A DNA stretch of 64,000 bases from contig CM055106.1 in NCBI GenBank assembly GCA_029204225.1, positions 9,348,274 to 9,412,273 on the forward strand. Direction: 5' to 3'. The DNA comes from Diphasiastrum complanatum (Eukaryota; Streptophyta; Lycopodiopsida; Lycopodiales; Lycopodiaceae). Below are positions 24,030-39,175 of the stretch, piece by piece. The notes below the pieces were generated by a model. That model was not told the DNA's origin, did not search any database, and saw only the letters and a program-made list of their open reading frames with translations. The first letter of the stretch is position 1; each line of letters opens with the position of its first letter. A program made the translations under genes and the position numbers.

Positions 24030-27000
24030 GTTGATGAGCGGCCGACGATTTGGGTGATGGGCGGTTCTAATGTGATCTAAAATTGTCAGAAGTGTCCTCA
24101 AATGGCCGCAAATGATCAAATGCGGTCTCAAATGATCGCAAGTGCCAATGCGGTCTAAAATGGTCGGAAGTGTCCTCAAATGGCCTGAAATGGTTGCAAC
24201 GGATCTCATGCGGTCCTAATGTGGTCTCAAATGGTTGCAAGTGCCCTCAGTGGGACCGCATTAGGAGCAGATGTGGTCCGTTTGTGGCCATTTCGGGGCA
24301 CTTGTGGCCATTTGAGGCCAAAACAGGACATTAGGACCACATTAGGAGCCGTTGCGATCAGTTTGTGGCCATTTTAGGCCATTTGAGGTCCTTTGCGGTC
24401 AAAATGCGGTGAAATGCGGTCCTTTGTTGTCTCAAACGGTCCTAATGTGGTCTCAAATGGTTGGAAGTGCCCTCAAATGGCCTGAAATGGCCGCAAACTG
24501 ACCTGATGTGGTCTCAAACGGTCCTCATGCGGTCCTAATGTGATCTCAAACGGTCCTGAGGTCCTAATGCATTAAGACCACAAATGGACCGCATTAGGAC
24601 CATTTAGGACCGTTTGAGACCACATTAGGACCGTTTGAGACCGCATTAGGAGCTCAGGATTGTTTGAGCCCGCATGAGGAGCAGTTGCGCTCAGTTTGCG
24701 GCCATTTCAGGCCATTTGATGCCAAAACAAGGCATTAGGACCGCACTAGGAGCAGTTGTGGTCAGTTTGTGGCCATTTCAGGCCATTTGAGGTCCTATGT
24801 GGTCAAAATGCAGTGAAATGCGGTCCTTTTCGGTCTCAAACAGTTCTAATGTGGTCCTTTGCGGTCTCAAACGGTCTCCCACGGTCCTAATGCGGTCCTT
24901 TGTGGTCTCAAACAGTCTCCCACGGTCCTAATGCGGTCCTTTGTGGTCTTAAACGGTCTTAATGCGGTCCTTTGCAGTCTCAAACGGTCCTAATGCGGTC
25001 CTTTGCAATCTCAAATGGTCTCCCACAGTCCTAATGTGGTCCTTCGTGGTCTCAAATGGTCGAAAACGGTCTCAAACGGTCCTAATGTGGTCCTCATGCA
25101 GTCTCAAATGGTCGTGAGGTCCTAATGTGGTCTCAAACAGTCAAAAACGGTCTCAAACGGTCCTAATGTGGTCTTAAAGAGTCATGAGGTCCTATTGCGG
25201 TCTCAAAAGATCCTAATGCGGTCTCAAATGGTCCTAATGCGATCTCAAAAGGTCCTCATGAGGTCTTAATGATCCTGAGGTCCTAATGCGTTTGAGACCG
25301 CAAATGGACCGCATTAGGACCGTTTGAGACTACATTAGGACCATTTGGACCATTTGAGACCGCATTAGGAGCAATTGCGGTCAGTTTGCAACCATTTCAG
25401 GCCATTTGAGGCCAAAACACCGCATTAGGACTGCATTAGGACCACATTAGTAGCAGTTGTGGTCAGTTTGTGGCCATTTCAAGCCAGTTGAGGTCCTTTA
25501 CGATCAAAGTGTGGTGAAAGGCAGTCCTATAAGGTCCAATTGTGGTGAAATGTGGTCCTTTGTGGTCTCAAACGGTCTCCCATGGTCCTAATGCGTTCCT
25601 TTGTGGTCTCAAACGGTAAAAAACGGTCTCAAATGGCGCTAATGCGGTTCATTTGCGGTCTCAAACGGTCCCCCATGGTCTATTGTTGTCATTTTTAGAC
25701 TCAAACAGTCGGAAATAGAATCAAATGTTCCTAATGCGGTCCTTTGTGGACTCCAATGGTCCTAATGTGGTCCTCATGCGGTCTCAAAGGGATCGCATTT
25801 CGACCACAAAGTATTGCATAGGACTACATTTCAAACACAAAGGACCACATTTCACCGCATAGGACCGCATTTCGACCAGACCTCAAATGGCTTGAAATGG
25901 CCGTAAACTGACCGCAACTGCTCCTAATGTGAACCTGATGTCCTGTTTTGGCATCAAAAGGCCTGAAATGGCCGCAACCTCTCCTAATGCGGTCTCGAAC
26001 TGTCTTGAGGTTTAGGGTCAAAATGTGGTCCTTTGCGGTCCAAATGCGGTCCTAATGCGATCTCAAATGGTCTCCCACGGTCCTAATGGGGTCCTTTGCA
26101 GTCTCAAATGGGCGGTCCTAATGCGGTCCTTTGCGGTCTCAAATGGTCTCAAATGTCCTAATCTGGTCCTTTGTGGTCTCAAATGGTCCTAATGCGGTCT
26201 CAAATGGTCGTGAGGTCCTAATGCGGTCTCAAACGGTCATGAGGTCATAAATGCGGTCTCAAAAGATCCTAATGTGGTCTCAAACGGGGTCCTAATGTGA
26301 TCTCAAACGGTCCTCATGCAGTCCTAAGTGGTCTCAAACAATCCTGAGGTCCTAATGCGTTTGAGACTGCAAATGGACCGTATTAGGACCGTTTGAGACC
26401 ACATTAGGACCGTTTGAGATCGCATTAGGACCTCAGGACCATTTGAGACTACATTAGGAGCAGTTGCGGTCAGTTTGCAGCCATTTCAGGCTAGTTGAGA
26501 CGATGAAATGTGATCCTATGTGGTCCAAATGTAGTGAAATGCGGTCCTTTGCGGTCTCCAACAATCCTAATGCATTAGACCGTTTGAGACCACATTAGAA
26601 CCTCAGGCCCGTTTAAGGTCGTATTAGGACCGTTTGAGACCGACCACATTAGGACCTCAGGACCGTATGAGGACCGCATTAGGAGCAATTTGCGGCCATT
26701 TCAGACCATTTGAGGGCAAATCACTGCATTAGGAGCAAGTGCGGTCACTTTGCGACCATTTCAGGCCATTTGTGGCCAAAACAGGGCATTAGGACTGCAT
26801 CAAGGCCTTGGTCTCGGCATCGGTGCCAGTGGTCCCGACGCAACCCAGTCGTCGGCGCCACACCAGCACCCTGGTCCCGGCTTTGGCGCCACCCTGGCGC
26901 CCTGGTCCCAGAGCACTGAACCAGGGTCCCAGCGCCCGGCCACCCTAGTGCGCTGGTCTCATCGAACTGATCCTGGTCATGTTTTGGCCTCAAATGGTAT

Positions 27001-27415
27001 GAAATGGCCACAAACTGACTGCAACTACTCCTAATATGCGATTCTAATTTTGGCCTGAAATGGCTGCAAACTGATCACAACTGCTCCTAATCCGGTCCTA
27101 ATGCGGTCTCAAATGGTCCTCAGGTCCTAATGTGATCTCAAACGGTCTCAAATGGTCCTAATGTGGTCTCAAACGATCCTGAGGTCCTAATGCAATCTCA
27201 AATGGTCCTAATGCAGTCTCAAATGGTCCTAAACAGCTTTAATGTGATCCATTTGTAGTCTCAAACGCATTAGGACCTCAAGATCGTTTGAGACTGCATT
27301 AGGACCATAAGATCCTTTGAGACCGCATTCGGCAGGCCATTTGAGGCCAAAACAGGGCTTTAGGATTGCAACTGGAGCACTTGTTGTCCATTTGCGGCCA
27401 TTTGAGGGCACTTGC
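24030..27415. repeat. 3.4-kb array of short degenerate repeats in alternating orientation
   Basis: The core is a ~21-base unit, GGTCCTAATGCGGTCTCAAA, with variants such as CCTTTGCGGTC and GGCCATTTCAGGCCATTTGA. Blocks in direct orientation (about 24410-24555, 24790-25285, 25480-25790, 26000-26360, 27050-27250) alternate with blocks in the reverse complement. Junctions reading CCTGAGGTCCTAATGC recur near 24550, 25275 and 26340, suggesting a higher-order unit. A GC-rich nonrepeat island lies at about 26795-26960. It resembles a satellite or the subterminal repeats of a DNA transposon; no transposase or terminal inverted repeat was seen to decide. Confidence 0.85.
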
Positions 27416-28121
27416 GGCATGTTCCTATGCTAATAAAATGTACACTATCTGAACATCAAATGTTCCTACATCACACCTGGCTAATAAATGGGTACACTAA
27501 TAAATGTGTGTGTGTATGCATGCACGTGTGTGTATGCATAATTACAGCACAAAAAAACAAAGTATGTACATGAATTGAATTTCACCAATAACGTAGCGAC
27601 AAATTCATATTATAAATTTCTAACACATGGACAACAAATCAATTGATAATTCACATAACAAAACCTGCAAATACACCAAGTCCTCTAGCATTTCCTCCAT
27701 GTCATTAAGTCTGACTGAATTGACGTTCCTATAAGCACAACTCACATTTCTAATCAGCAACTCTACATTTAGAAATAACCATTTTTTAGGGGGGGGGGAA
27801 TGTCCACTCTTTTGTTGGAGGTATACAAAATCCGACCAGCCCCTAATCAGCCACACAACACTGGAGATGTACAACTCATCGTCGAAACAAAACATCTCCA
27901 TCAAGTCTCGCAAAAATATTTTGTGATTTACCACAATATTCACCATCTACGACAACATGAACAATGTAAGCCAAACTAATGTTCTCAACATACTAACAAT
28001 CATAACAACAACATTAAACAATGTTAATAATGCTTCAAATATAACCAAAACATTAAATTTCACCTACGTTCAAACCTTCATTGAATCATGAGCTCCCGTC
28101 AAAGTTCTATAACACTTTCGA
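27416..28121. other. Unassigned stretch between repeat array and Helitron
   Basis: AT-rich, with TGTGTATGCATG words near 27510-27540 and a run of nine or ten G at 27789-27798. A 108-codon minus frame at 27620-27946 has no domain I recognise. The 3' end of the Helitron could lie here, but no CTRR end with hairpin was found. Confidence 0.4.
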
Positions 28122-30372
28122 TTACACAATATTTTGTGTAGACCTCACCATTCCTTCCTCATCCATAAATTGACCATCAATATCTCTAATTAGTACTCGC
28201 ACACTTGCTGCATTTTGCACTCTAGATAGACTAAACACGAATCGTGGCAAATACAATCCAATCGTGTCCATTGTTTGCCCTTGTGCCTTGTTTATTATCA
28301 TGGCGAACTGAACTCTCTGCAATTCAAATGGCAAGTTTGAATTGCTCGGCACTATAGGGATCTGTGGAATGAGTACTCTACCACCTATATTTTTGCCGGT
28401 CACTATCTCCGCCTCTATGATCATTCTACCCAACCTATGGATGATCAATCTTGTGCCATTGCACAATCCCTTGTGTGATGCAATTGATCTCAACAACATT
28501 ACTATCATTCCTACTTTCAAAACCAACTTATGTGGAGGACATCCACTTGGTTGCAAGCTATTCAAAAACTCCAGCAAGTACACTTCAAAATACCCACATT
28601 CGACCATGCTATTGGCACTATAAAATGTGCATGCATCACCAGGAAATCATTCAATAACTCTCGTATTGATTTCATCAACATCCTCATTCAATGCTGTCAA
28701 TTTGCATGGCTCCTCAAAAAATTGACTTCCTTGTAATGTTCTGCAATATCGGGAAAAGTGAATGAGATCAATTCTTCTACATCATGTGTCTTGAGGCACA
28801 TACCAACAGGTAGACAAATCACGTCGGTATCACATTCTACAAGCGTGCGCTCACGACCATCCCCAATGCACAACAAGTAATCGGCAAACCTCGACTATTC
28901 ATTTCTATCAACACCTCCCACACTCATTACACACATGTTCATTGACAATTGGTGCAGGTCAATATGTTTCCAAAGACATGAACACTTAACTGATGCACTA
29001 ACAATTGTGCACGACTACCACGTCGCACCACAGGTAATATTTGTCAGAAATCACCACCCAACACAACTGGTACACCACCAAAGAGAGCATCCTTCAACAT
29101 CATATCTCTTAAAGATCAATCTACACACTCTATTGCATGCTTATGTACCATTGGATCCACGTCCCAGATGATGAGCCGACATGCCATCAATAACCGACCT
29201 ATACCGCAAATTGCTTTGAGATATTGCATGTCGAGGTCTTATGCAATTTCATCGGAGGAATTTTAAATCTGAAGTGGGCAGTCCTACCACCTTTCATTAG
29301 TAGTGCAACAACCCTCGATGATGCAACTTCCAATGCAATACATCCTTATGCACGTACATATAACAACATGACATTGTAAAGGTGATTCTTCCCAGTACCC
29401 CCCAGACCATCCACAAAGAACACTCTGCCTGTTCTTTTCACCACATGCTCACATATTACTCGCTCAAATATCGTGCATTGTTCGATTTCTACCTCCACCT
29501 GTTGAATGCTCTCATCGAGAAATGTTTCTTCACGAAATACTGGACAAAAACTGACCTCACTCTCGGGAATCCTAAACCCAAAATTTTTAAAGACTTTCCT
29601 GCTGCCTGCATATGCTCTGCATATGCGTTGCAATGTCCAAAATAGCTCTATCTACCAGAAATTGACTCAAACAACGTTCTCACACGTTATTGCATGTCCC
29701 AACTCATGCGCATAATTCTAAACCAAATACAACTCTACACTCCTCCAAAGATCTGGTGGGTCTGAAGGGGCATAGGTCAACAGAAGCACAACATAGATGA
29801 GATGGAGCTGGGATGGAGTCCCCCATGAAGCTGCCTCCCGCAAGCAATTGCTCCACTCCATCGCATCATTTATTATAAGCCTATGTCTACAGGCATCTCT
29901 AAACGATGGGAACACCTCACCATCAACTGTACGCAAGTTCTCAAAACTTGTTACACCTTTGACGTGACCCAAAAGACCCACAGATAAAAGCGCTCTCCTT
30001 CAGACGGTGGATGGACAAAATACATGCGTTCAATGGTTGGTATTTTCTAGCTATTGGTTCAACGGATCCACCTATGCATTTTTCTATTGTACACATATAT
30101 CCTTGGCAAGTCCTGATAAAGCAATTCTTGAGCGTCCACATCCTCACTTTTATTCAATCCAAAGTATGTAGTCAAAGTGGTTTCGGAAGATCCTTCTATT
30201 ACCTCCTGTAAATCATCTTTTTCACTAAAGAACATCAAGTTATGTCTAGGGAGATGAATCACTAGTCTGGTCACCACTGGCTTGTGAGTACCCATAGAAA
30301 GTCTGAAAAGTCGCCAACCGGCTTCACTTGCTAAGAAATGTCGTGCATTCAAAAACTTCTCTATCTTGATTG
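28122..30372 (-). pseudogene. Helitron Rep/helicase C-terminal part
   Basis: Read leftwards in broken frames: the Helitron-helicase lead segment (NARHFLASEAGWRLFRLSMG, RLVIHLP) at about 30350-29945; LGHVKGVTSFENLRTVDGE with PSDPPDLW at 29981-29718; a helicase Walker A GLGGTGKN near 29390-29420; and the PIF1 C-terminus (FLNSLQPSGCPPHKLVLK, GLCNGTRLI, INKAQGQTMD, SRV) at 28607-28122. The Walker Lys-Thr pair has Asn for Thr. The Rep endonuclease lies beyond the right limit and is missing, since Copia sequence begins at about 30373. The family moves by rolling-circle replication; this copy is dead. Confidence 0.85.
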
Positions 30373-31455
30373 CACCCGATGTAAATTCACATGGTATTAG
30401 AGCCTACCTAAGCTTTTGATGCATCTATCATCCATAGTTTCAAAAATTTCATGAAAATCAATATCTAGAGAGTGTTGATTGCATCTCCCATGCTATCTTG
30501 AGCAAATTTGGATCAAAAGGGTTCATTATCATAATGATTGAATCATTTCAGGTACTGTACAAAATTCCATGTGCAGACACGTGTGAAGTACAGCCAAATT
30601 CATTTGGAAAGTTCTCTTCCAAGTTAGATCCAAATTGGTGCTAGATAGCTTGCTTGAAAGCTAGTTTTGTCTGGTTTTTGTAGCAATTTGTTTCAATCCA
30701 TTTGGTGGAGCCAATCAAAAGTTTCAAGCTTTTGAAGAGGGTTAGACAAGGCACCTGGACCTGTATGGACACATTTGGTTTGATCATATCTTGCTAGTTT
30801 GACCAGAAAATCCAAGAAGAGGCTTGCCAATCCCATCTATTTGAGATCTAGTCAATTTTTTGAGGTCATAGCCACCTTGTTTCTTACAATTCCATTATAT
30901 TAGAGTGATTTGTGGATTCTTTGAGTGTTTCACATGTGCCAAAGATAGTTTGACCCAAACTTTGCCTATACTCCATCAATTGATGAGAGGTTGATCTAGT
31001 TTGAGGGAGATTGGTAGAGCTAGTGAGATCCATCTCACATTTTGTTGCAAAATCTTGCATAGGAGTTGGTAGTACACCTATATTGGATCCTATAGTGAGA
31101 GAGAAGCAACACTTTATTTTCTAATTCACAAGGAGTCTTCACTATTACATGCCATCTATGGGTTCCTTTCTATTAGAATCTAGTGAGAGACTATCTACCT
31201 CTAACTATTCTATTTGGAAGGTTAGAATGGAGTCAATCTTGATAACTCCAAGATGTGATGGACATTGTACTTGGGATTGAGGAGGAACCTCAAGTCCTTC
31301 AAGAAGTACAAAAGTTTAAGAAGGGAGCTAGGATGGCTCTCCATTATATCAAGATGAATGTCTCTAATGAGATTTGAGAGAGATTGGTGCTTGTACTTCG
31401 GCCAAGGATGCTTAAAATACTCTCAAAGCAATCTATGAGGCCAAAAATACCTCTA
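30373..31455 (+). mobile_element. Copia D copy 2: primer site, leader and gag start, truncated
   Basis: About 19 bases of LTR end, then a primer site TGGTATTAGAGCC at 30392-30404, a leader, and gag from ATG at 31149 (ESSERLSTSNYSIWKVRMES). The leader and gag match the Copia at 61491-64000 closely (shared CTAGTGAGATCCATCTCACA at about 31019). Stops and a shift near 31245 break gag, and it ends at about 31455. A GACACGTGTG site lies at 30576-30585. Confidence 0.8.
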
Positions 31456-32370
31456 GGCTCAAGTACACAATCATGATAATATCTCTCTAGGATACTTTCA
31501 GCACATGTGGGACAACTCATTGTACTCATCCATATCCACTTTGGATAAGATATATCTAATTTGCCACATTATCCATTGGTGGTTTGTGTTGACCTTCTAG
31601 ATTCCTACAATCTAGGAGATAACTCCTACAATTTAGGAGATTCCATATTTGACTCAAATAAAATCTAAATAAAATGGATTTGAATATTACAAGTGTTATT
31701 TCACATGTGTGGACAGGTCCTCACACGTGTGGATCCACATAGATGCCAAATAATTGCCTAAACCATGTGAAAATTGCTAAAATCTAACACTCCTCAATTT
31801 TTAAATGATACATCTATGGTACATCTATCTACAACTCCTAAGGATGATCTTAACTTGATAAATGAATCCTTTGGCAAGGCTTTAGTGAGTAGATCAACAA
31901 GGCAATTTGAAGAAGATACATGATGAATTTTGATCTCCTTTGCTTGAACCTTTTCCCTCACAAAGTGGTGAGCAATCTCTATGTGCTTGCTCCTTGCATG
32001 GAATGTGGGATTGGTTGCTAATGCTTGGCTTGATTGGTTGTCACAATATTTGGCTGCTCCTTGGCCTCCATGACTTGCAACTTCACCAGAAGCCTCTTCA
32101 ACCACAAGATCTCCTTTGTTGTTGATGTTAATGCCTTGTATTCCGACTCAGTTGAAGATAGAGAAATTGTGTCTTGCTTTTTGGAAAGCCAAGACACTAT
32201 GCCATTGCAAAGAAAGGTAACAAAAGAACTTGTGGACCTCCTATCCACCTTATCACCTGAAATCCGAATATGCCCTCAAAGCAAGGTTAGATCCATGATA
32301 CAAAATGCCAAAGTTCTTGGTGGCCGAGATGTACTTATGGAGATGTTAGAATGGTTTAGATAATCCAATT
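31456..32370 (-). pseudogene. Copia E 3' end: RNase H and partial 3' LTR
   Basis: RNase H on the minus strand (about 32365-31794): DRRSTSSFVTFL, SWLSKKQDTISLSSTESEY, then, after a frame shift near 32060, FHARSKHIEIAHHFVRE and LVDLLTKALP. After the stop comes a polypurine tract (TTGAGGAGTG) and the first part of an LTR, 31456-31784, with a CACACGTGTG site at 31722-31731. Everything upstream of RNase H is missing. Confidence 0.8.
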
Positions 32371-33110
32371 GTCTAATTGAGCCTACTAGGCATCTCAAAA
32401 AGAAAAATGAGGATTATGGAAAATCTCAGTGATTAAGTTCATATAGGTAATGTATCAATAGTGCATGTTGGACAAAATAATAAACTTGAGGGTTGACATC
32501 ACCAACGATAGAAAAAAATTAGCACAAATTCAAGGGGTCGTAACTTGCACGAAGATCTCAAATGAGAACCAAATATATGCTAATATGACAAAATAAGATT
32601 TATAAACTCTATGGCTGTTAGAGGGAAAAATTGACCCCTCTAATAGTGGTTTCTGAAAGAAATTTGGAGTTAAATTGGACAATTAATGTCTGATTGCCTG
32701 ATAATCGATACTTAAATGTTTGCATTACCAGTTTGCTACTTTAAGTAACCAAACAAAGTATCTGAATTATTAATGTTATCAATGGCAAATGTTTTTTATG
32801 CTAGCTTGTTTTCATCATGTGCAATGGGCTAGTAGCCCAGTAAATATCGCAAATGATAAATGGTGCACTCCTTGAGCCATGTTGGCTTGAGCGTTTCTCA
32901 TAAGTTTTAATTCAAATGTAGAGGCCCAAACCCAATGTTATAGCTTTTGAGTCCCCGGCCACTAATATGTTGTTAGATGGCACATTCTGATGGTGATGCT
33001 TTGGTTGGGTCGTTCTGATAGAAACTGCTAGAAAACGGTTGTTCTTGTCTCCCACCTACATCAATACTATTGTTGTGGTAGGGGATAGTATGTAACTTTC
33101 CATAATAAGT
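32371..33110. other. Intron sequence without recognised features
   Basis: About 740 bases between two Copia fragments. No domain, repeat or element end was recognised on either strand. Confidence 0.5.
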
Positions 33111-36080
33111 GAGAATATCCAAGATGATGAGCTTGTGCAAATCATCTTAAATGGTCTTGGAGATGAGTTCTCCAATCTAGTTAAAAGCTTTGCAATTCAA
33201 GATTCTCCATCTTCTATTGACAAGCTCCATAGTGTGCTTGTGGCCGAGGAGAGTAGAATCCTTCATGTCAAGCAAAGGATTGGTTCCTTGAAGATTCATG
33301 ATGGAGATGAGAAGGCCAACTTCTCAAGCAAACGGAAGGCAAAGTCCAAGAAGAAGATCCAACACAAGGAGACCAAGAGTGATGATCAAGCATCATGCTC
33401 TAAAGGTGGAAATAAGAACAAGGCCAAACTCAAGTGCTTCTTTTGTGGAAAGAAGAGGCACTTTGCATCCGAGTGCTACATGAAGAAGAATGCACAAGGA
33501 CAGAGCAAGCAAGGTAACCTCACCCTTGAGGAAGATGAGGATGAAGTGGATTCATCCTTGATGGCATCTACATCAACATCCAAGAGCTACTTTAATGACA
33601 CATGGTGGATTGATAGTGGGGCTAGCTCCCACATGACATTCCAAAAGGATTTTTTCTCAACTCTTGTACCTTTTGTAGGTTGTAAAAATTCTATTCTAAC
33701 AGCAAGTGATCAAGAATGTAGAATAGATGGAGTGGGAACTATTCTCTTAAGTCTTGTATTCTCTAAAAGAGTAGATCTTCAAAATCTACTCTATGTTCCT
33801 ACACTCACTAAGAGTAGGACAATTGATGGATGATGGTTCAGATGTCCATTTTGTGTTTGCTCCATAATGATGAATGATACTTGCATTATAAAAGGATTCA
33901 AGCAAGGAAGGCTTTTCAAGCTAGATGCTAATGTTTTTCTTGGAAGTGTGAACATGGTTTAGGAGGAGCTCAATCAAGTGGAGCTTTGGCATAAGAGGTT
34001 GGGCCATCCCAACTTCAAATCAATGGAAATGCTATGCACCAAGGATCTTTCTCTCGGCCTTCCAAAGACACTCTCAAAGTGTGGAAAAAGTTGTGAAGCT
34101 TGTAGCCTATCAAAGGCACACAAGCTACCTTTTGTTAACTCTTCCACTAGATCTCTTAGAGCATTAGATATCATTCTTAGTCATGTGCACTCTTTTTCTC
34201 AAGAATCTAATGGAGGTGTATTAATGTATGTATCTTTTATTGATGATTACTCTAGATACACTTGGATTGAACTTTTGAATTCCAAGAGTAAAGTGTTTGA
34301 GTCTTTTGTAAAGTTCAAAACTCTAGTTGAGAATCAACTTGATGCTAAAGTAAAAGTATTGAGAAGTGATAATGGTGAAGAGTATATCTCCACCAAGATG
34401 GTAGAGTTTTGTAATCCAATGGTATTAAAAGAGAGCTTACATGTACTTATAGTCCTCAACAAAATGGTATAGTCGAGAGAATGAATAGAACTCTTCGTGA
34501 GCGTGCAAAGGCTTTAAGGCTAGATTCATCCCTACCTAAGTCCTTTTGGGGAGAGGCTATTATTTGTGCAACTTATTTATGTAATAGATTGCCATGTAAG
34601 CCCATTGGAGGCATAACATCTTATGAGGCTCTATTGGTAAGAAGCCAAATCTCAAAGATCTTAGAATCTTTGGATATACTTGCTATGTTTTTCAAGCATT
34701 AGATACAAGAAAGAAGGATGATCCTACATCCATAAAGGGAATCTTTGTTGGTTATGCTGAAAATAGCAAAGGATATAGAGTCTATAATCCTATCACTAAA
34801 AAGATTTTAGTGAGTAGAGATGTTACATTTGATGAAGGTAACTACTACAAGTCGAATGAAAATGCTTCTAATCCATCTTATGTCAAAGATCTTGAGGAGC
34901 CTACATGTGATCAAGTTCTTAAAGATCCACCTCAAGACCCGAGTGCTCCAAGAAGATCTACAAGAAGGAAGTTCGAGCCATCAAGACTCACCTATGTTGA
35001 CAAAGGTGAGCAAAGGGAAGATCTTCATTCACTTTCCTCTTATACTTTCCTAACATCTATGTTTGATGAGCCGAGTTGCTTTGAATGCTATGGAGTCACA
35101 AGAATGGAGGGATGCCATGCAAAAGGACTATGATGCTCTTATGGAGAATCATACATGGAAGCTTGTGTGGATCTTCCTCATGGAAGAAGACCACTTGAGT
35201 GAAAATGGATCTTTCGATTGAAGTACAACCAAGATGGAAGCATCAACAAACACAAGGCGAGGCAAGTGGCAAAGGGGTTCTTGAAAACCAAGGGAGTAGA
35301 CTTGATGAAACTTTTGCTCCTGTTGCTAAACTAGTTTCCATAAGGTTGATCATTTCTCTTTCAACTACTTTCAATTGGCCTCTATTTCAACTTGATGTGA
35401 ATAATGCCTTTCTTAATGGCTATTCGGAAGAGGAGATCTTTATGAGGCAACCCATGAGCTTCATCAAGGAAGATCAAGAAGGAAAAGTATGTTTGTTGCT
35501 AAGAAGCCTTTATGGGCTTAAGCAAGCACCTAGAGCTTGGTACTCTAGGTCGAATGCTTTCTTAAACTCTATAAATTTTGTTGTAAGTGCTTATGATCCT
35601 TCTTTGTAATTAAGATTTAATGATGGTAAAGTCACCATTCTTATTTTGTATGTAGATGACATTACCCTTAGTAGAAATGATCATGATGGTATACAAGAAG
35701 TGAAGATAGCACTGTCTAAAGAGTTTAAAATGGTGGATCTTGGTGTTCTTCATTTCATACTAGGAATAGAAGTATCAAGAGGCAAATATTTGAGTTTTAT
35801 TTGTCAATCCAAATATGCTTCTTCTATCTTAGAAAAGTTTGAAATGAAAGATTATAAAGGAGTAGATACTCCTATGGAGCAAAATGTGAAAGTCTCTTAT
35901 GGTGATGATGAAGCATCCTTTGAGGACATCACACTATACAGAAGACTTGTAGGCTCCCTAATCTATCTTACTATAACTAGACCTGATCTAAGTTATAGTG
36001 TAGGCAAGCTAAGCCAATCTATGCAAAATCCATTGGTTTGTCATTGGAAAAATGCTAACAGGATGTTGTCACTAAAGTAG
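33111..36080 (+). pseudogene. Copia F gag to reverse transcriptase, truncated at both ends
   Basis: Starts inside gag (DELVQIILNGLGDEF). Then zinc knuckle CFFCGKKRHFASEC (about 33435-33480), protease WWIDSGASSH (about 33605), GAG-pre-integrase LWHKRLGHPNFKSME (33984), integrase core with FIDDYSRYTWI, RSDNGEEY, and the RT with QLDVNNAFLNG, LYGLKQAPRAWY and the YVDDITL active site (35649). Frame breaks occur near 33830, 34450, 34650, 35100 and 35610. It ends in RT/RNase H linker at about 36075. No LTRs remain. Confidence 0.85.
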
Positions 36081-37934
<1,854 letters not shown>

Positions 37935-38111
37935 AAAACAGATTTTGTTTTAGAAAATCAAACATGTGAAGCTTGGCACATGTACATTTGGCCACTAGTT
38001 GTTCAATATGTAATTTTTGGCTTTGTTTTGATACAAAAAGCATGAAGGTTTTTTGTTGAACGTTTTTTGCCATGGAAGACTAGTATCTATTTAAGGTTGG
38101 ATTTCTTTTAG

Positions 38112-38971
38112 GCATAGCAAGGGGATGTGGTTGGCAAGCAATTGGAGCATTCGCTAATCTGGGAGCATATTACATTGTTGGATTACCAATTGCAGTCTTG
38201 CTAGCATTTTTTTTCCATCTCAATGGCCAGGTTTGTTCTCCAAATTTATGGTGATTAAGAAAAAACATATGTAGGTTAATAAGCCCTTGATTTCTCCATG
38301 CTAACTCTTTTGTTTGTAGGGTATTTTAGCTCGCCTCCCCGAAATTTTTTGATCAAATCTAAGCCCACCAAATTCAAGCCAAACTATGTTGCATGCAGCT
38401 AAAGATATTAACTTATGAAATAGACTAGTTTGAGAAAGTCCTTTAAAGAGTTTTAAATTGTTTCTTCTAATAAATGATTGATCTTTGTTTTGCACATAAT
38501 CTTTAAAATTGATGTCAATCAAGAGTGCCACATGAGATTACTTTTTCTTAGATTAGGAGCAATCACTTTTTAGGTTTTACATGTAAATGTTTGTTCTTTG
38601 AACTTTAAGGCTTGGCAATGGAATTAAGAGTATCAAGTATGTTGTTCACAGTTTGTTAGTTAATGTTGTGTGTAATAGGCCAAATAATAGTGCCAAGGAT
38701 TAAAGTGTATTTAAACCTCAACTTTTAATGATATATTTGTTAAAAGCTAATATGTTTATTATAAATATATCGGTTGGAATTTGAATGAGATAAATTTGTG
38801 AATTGGTACTTATGTATATATCGTATATGATCTCAATATCAAGTCCTGGATACTAAACAAGATTATTTATGTATCTCCTTGTAGGGTCTCTGGATAGGAG
38901 TTCTATGTGGAATTTCAACTCAAATGGTCTTACTTCTTGTAATCACTTTGAGATTGAATTGGGAGACACAA
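38112..38971 (+). CDS. MATE transporter, exons 6-7
   Basis: Exon 6 (38112-38230) follows TTTTAG and encodes [18 protein letters not shown] and a helix ending HLNGQ before GTTTGT. Exon 7 (38885-38971) follows TTGTAG and encodes GLWIGVLCG and a helix to NWETQ before GTAAGT. Both are open and in phase with exon 5 (ending GVLSG). Intron 6 is 654 bases. These are the last two or three helices of the MATE fold. The family normally ends with a short charged tail of ~15-25 residues encoded by one more exon, which I could not find in 38972-39175, so the gene end is missing from this annotation. Confidence 0.88.
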
Positions 38972-39175
38972 GTAAGTTCATATAATAGTTTTAGAAGTTG
39001 CATCTCAAATCTATACTAATGAAACATTGTCATCCTTTTCTAGTTTTCTAAGATGTCTATGGAAAAACTCAAGGGAATTTTTTTTTTTTGCATGTTTAGT
39101 TTTCTTTTCGTGCAATTTCTTTATGTGTGGTGGGCTTGAAGGCAAAAGAAATACTCAAGTGACAAGAAGGCTTCT

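Noticed and set aside
24030-27415. CRISPR array
   Set aside because: Units are degenerate, lack unique spacers, change orientation and lie in a plant intron.
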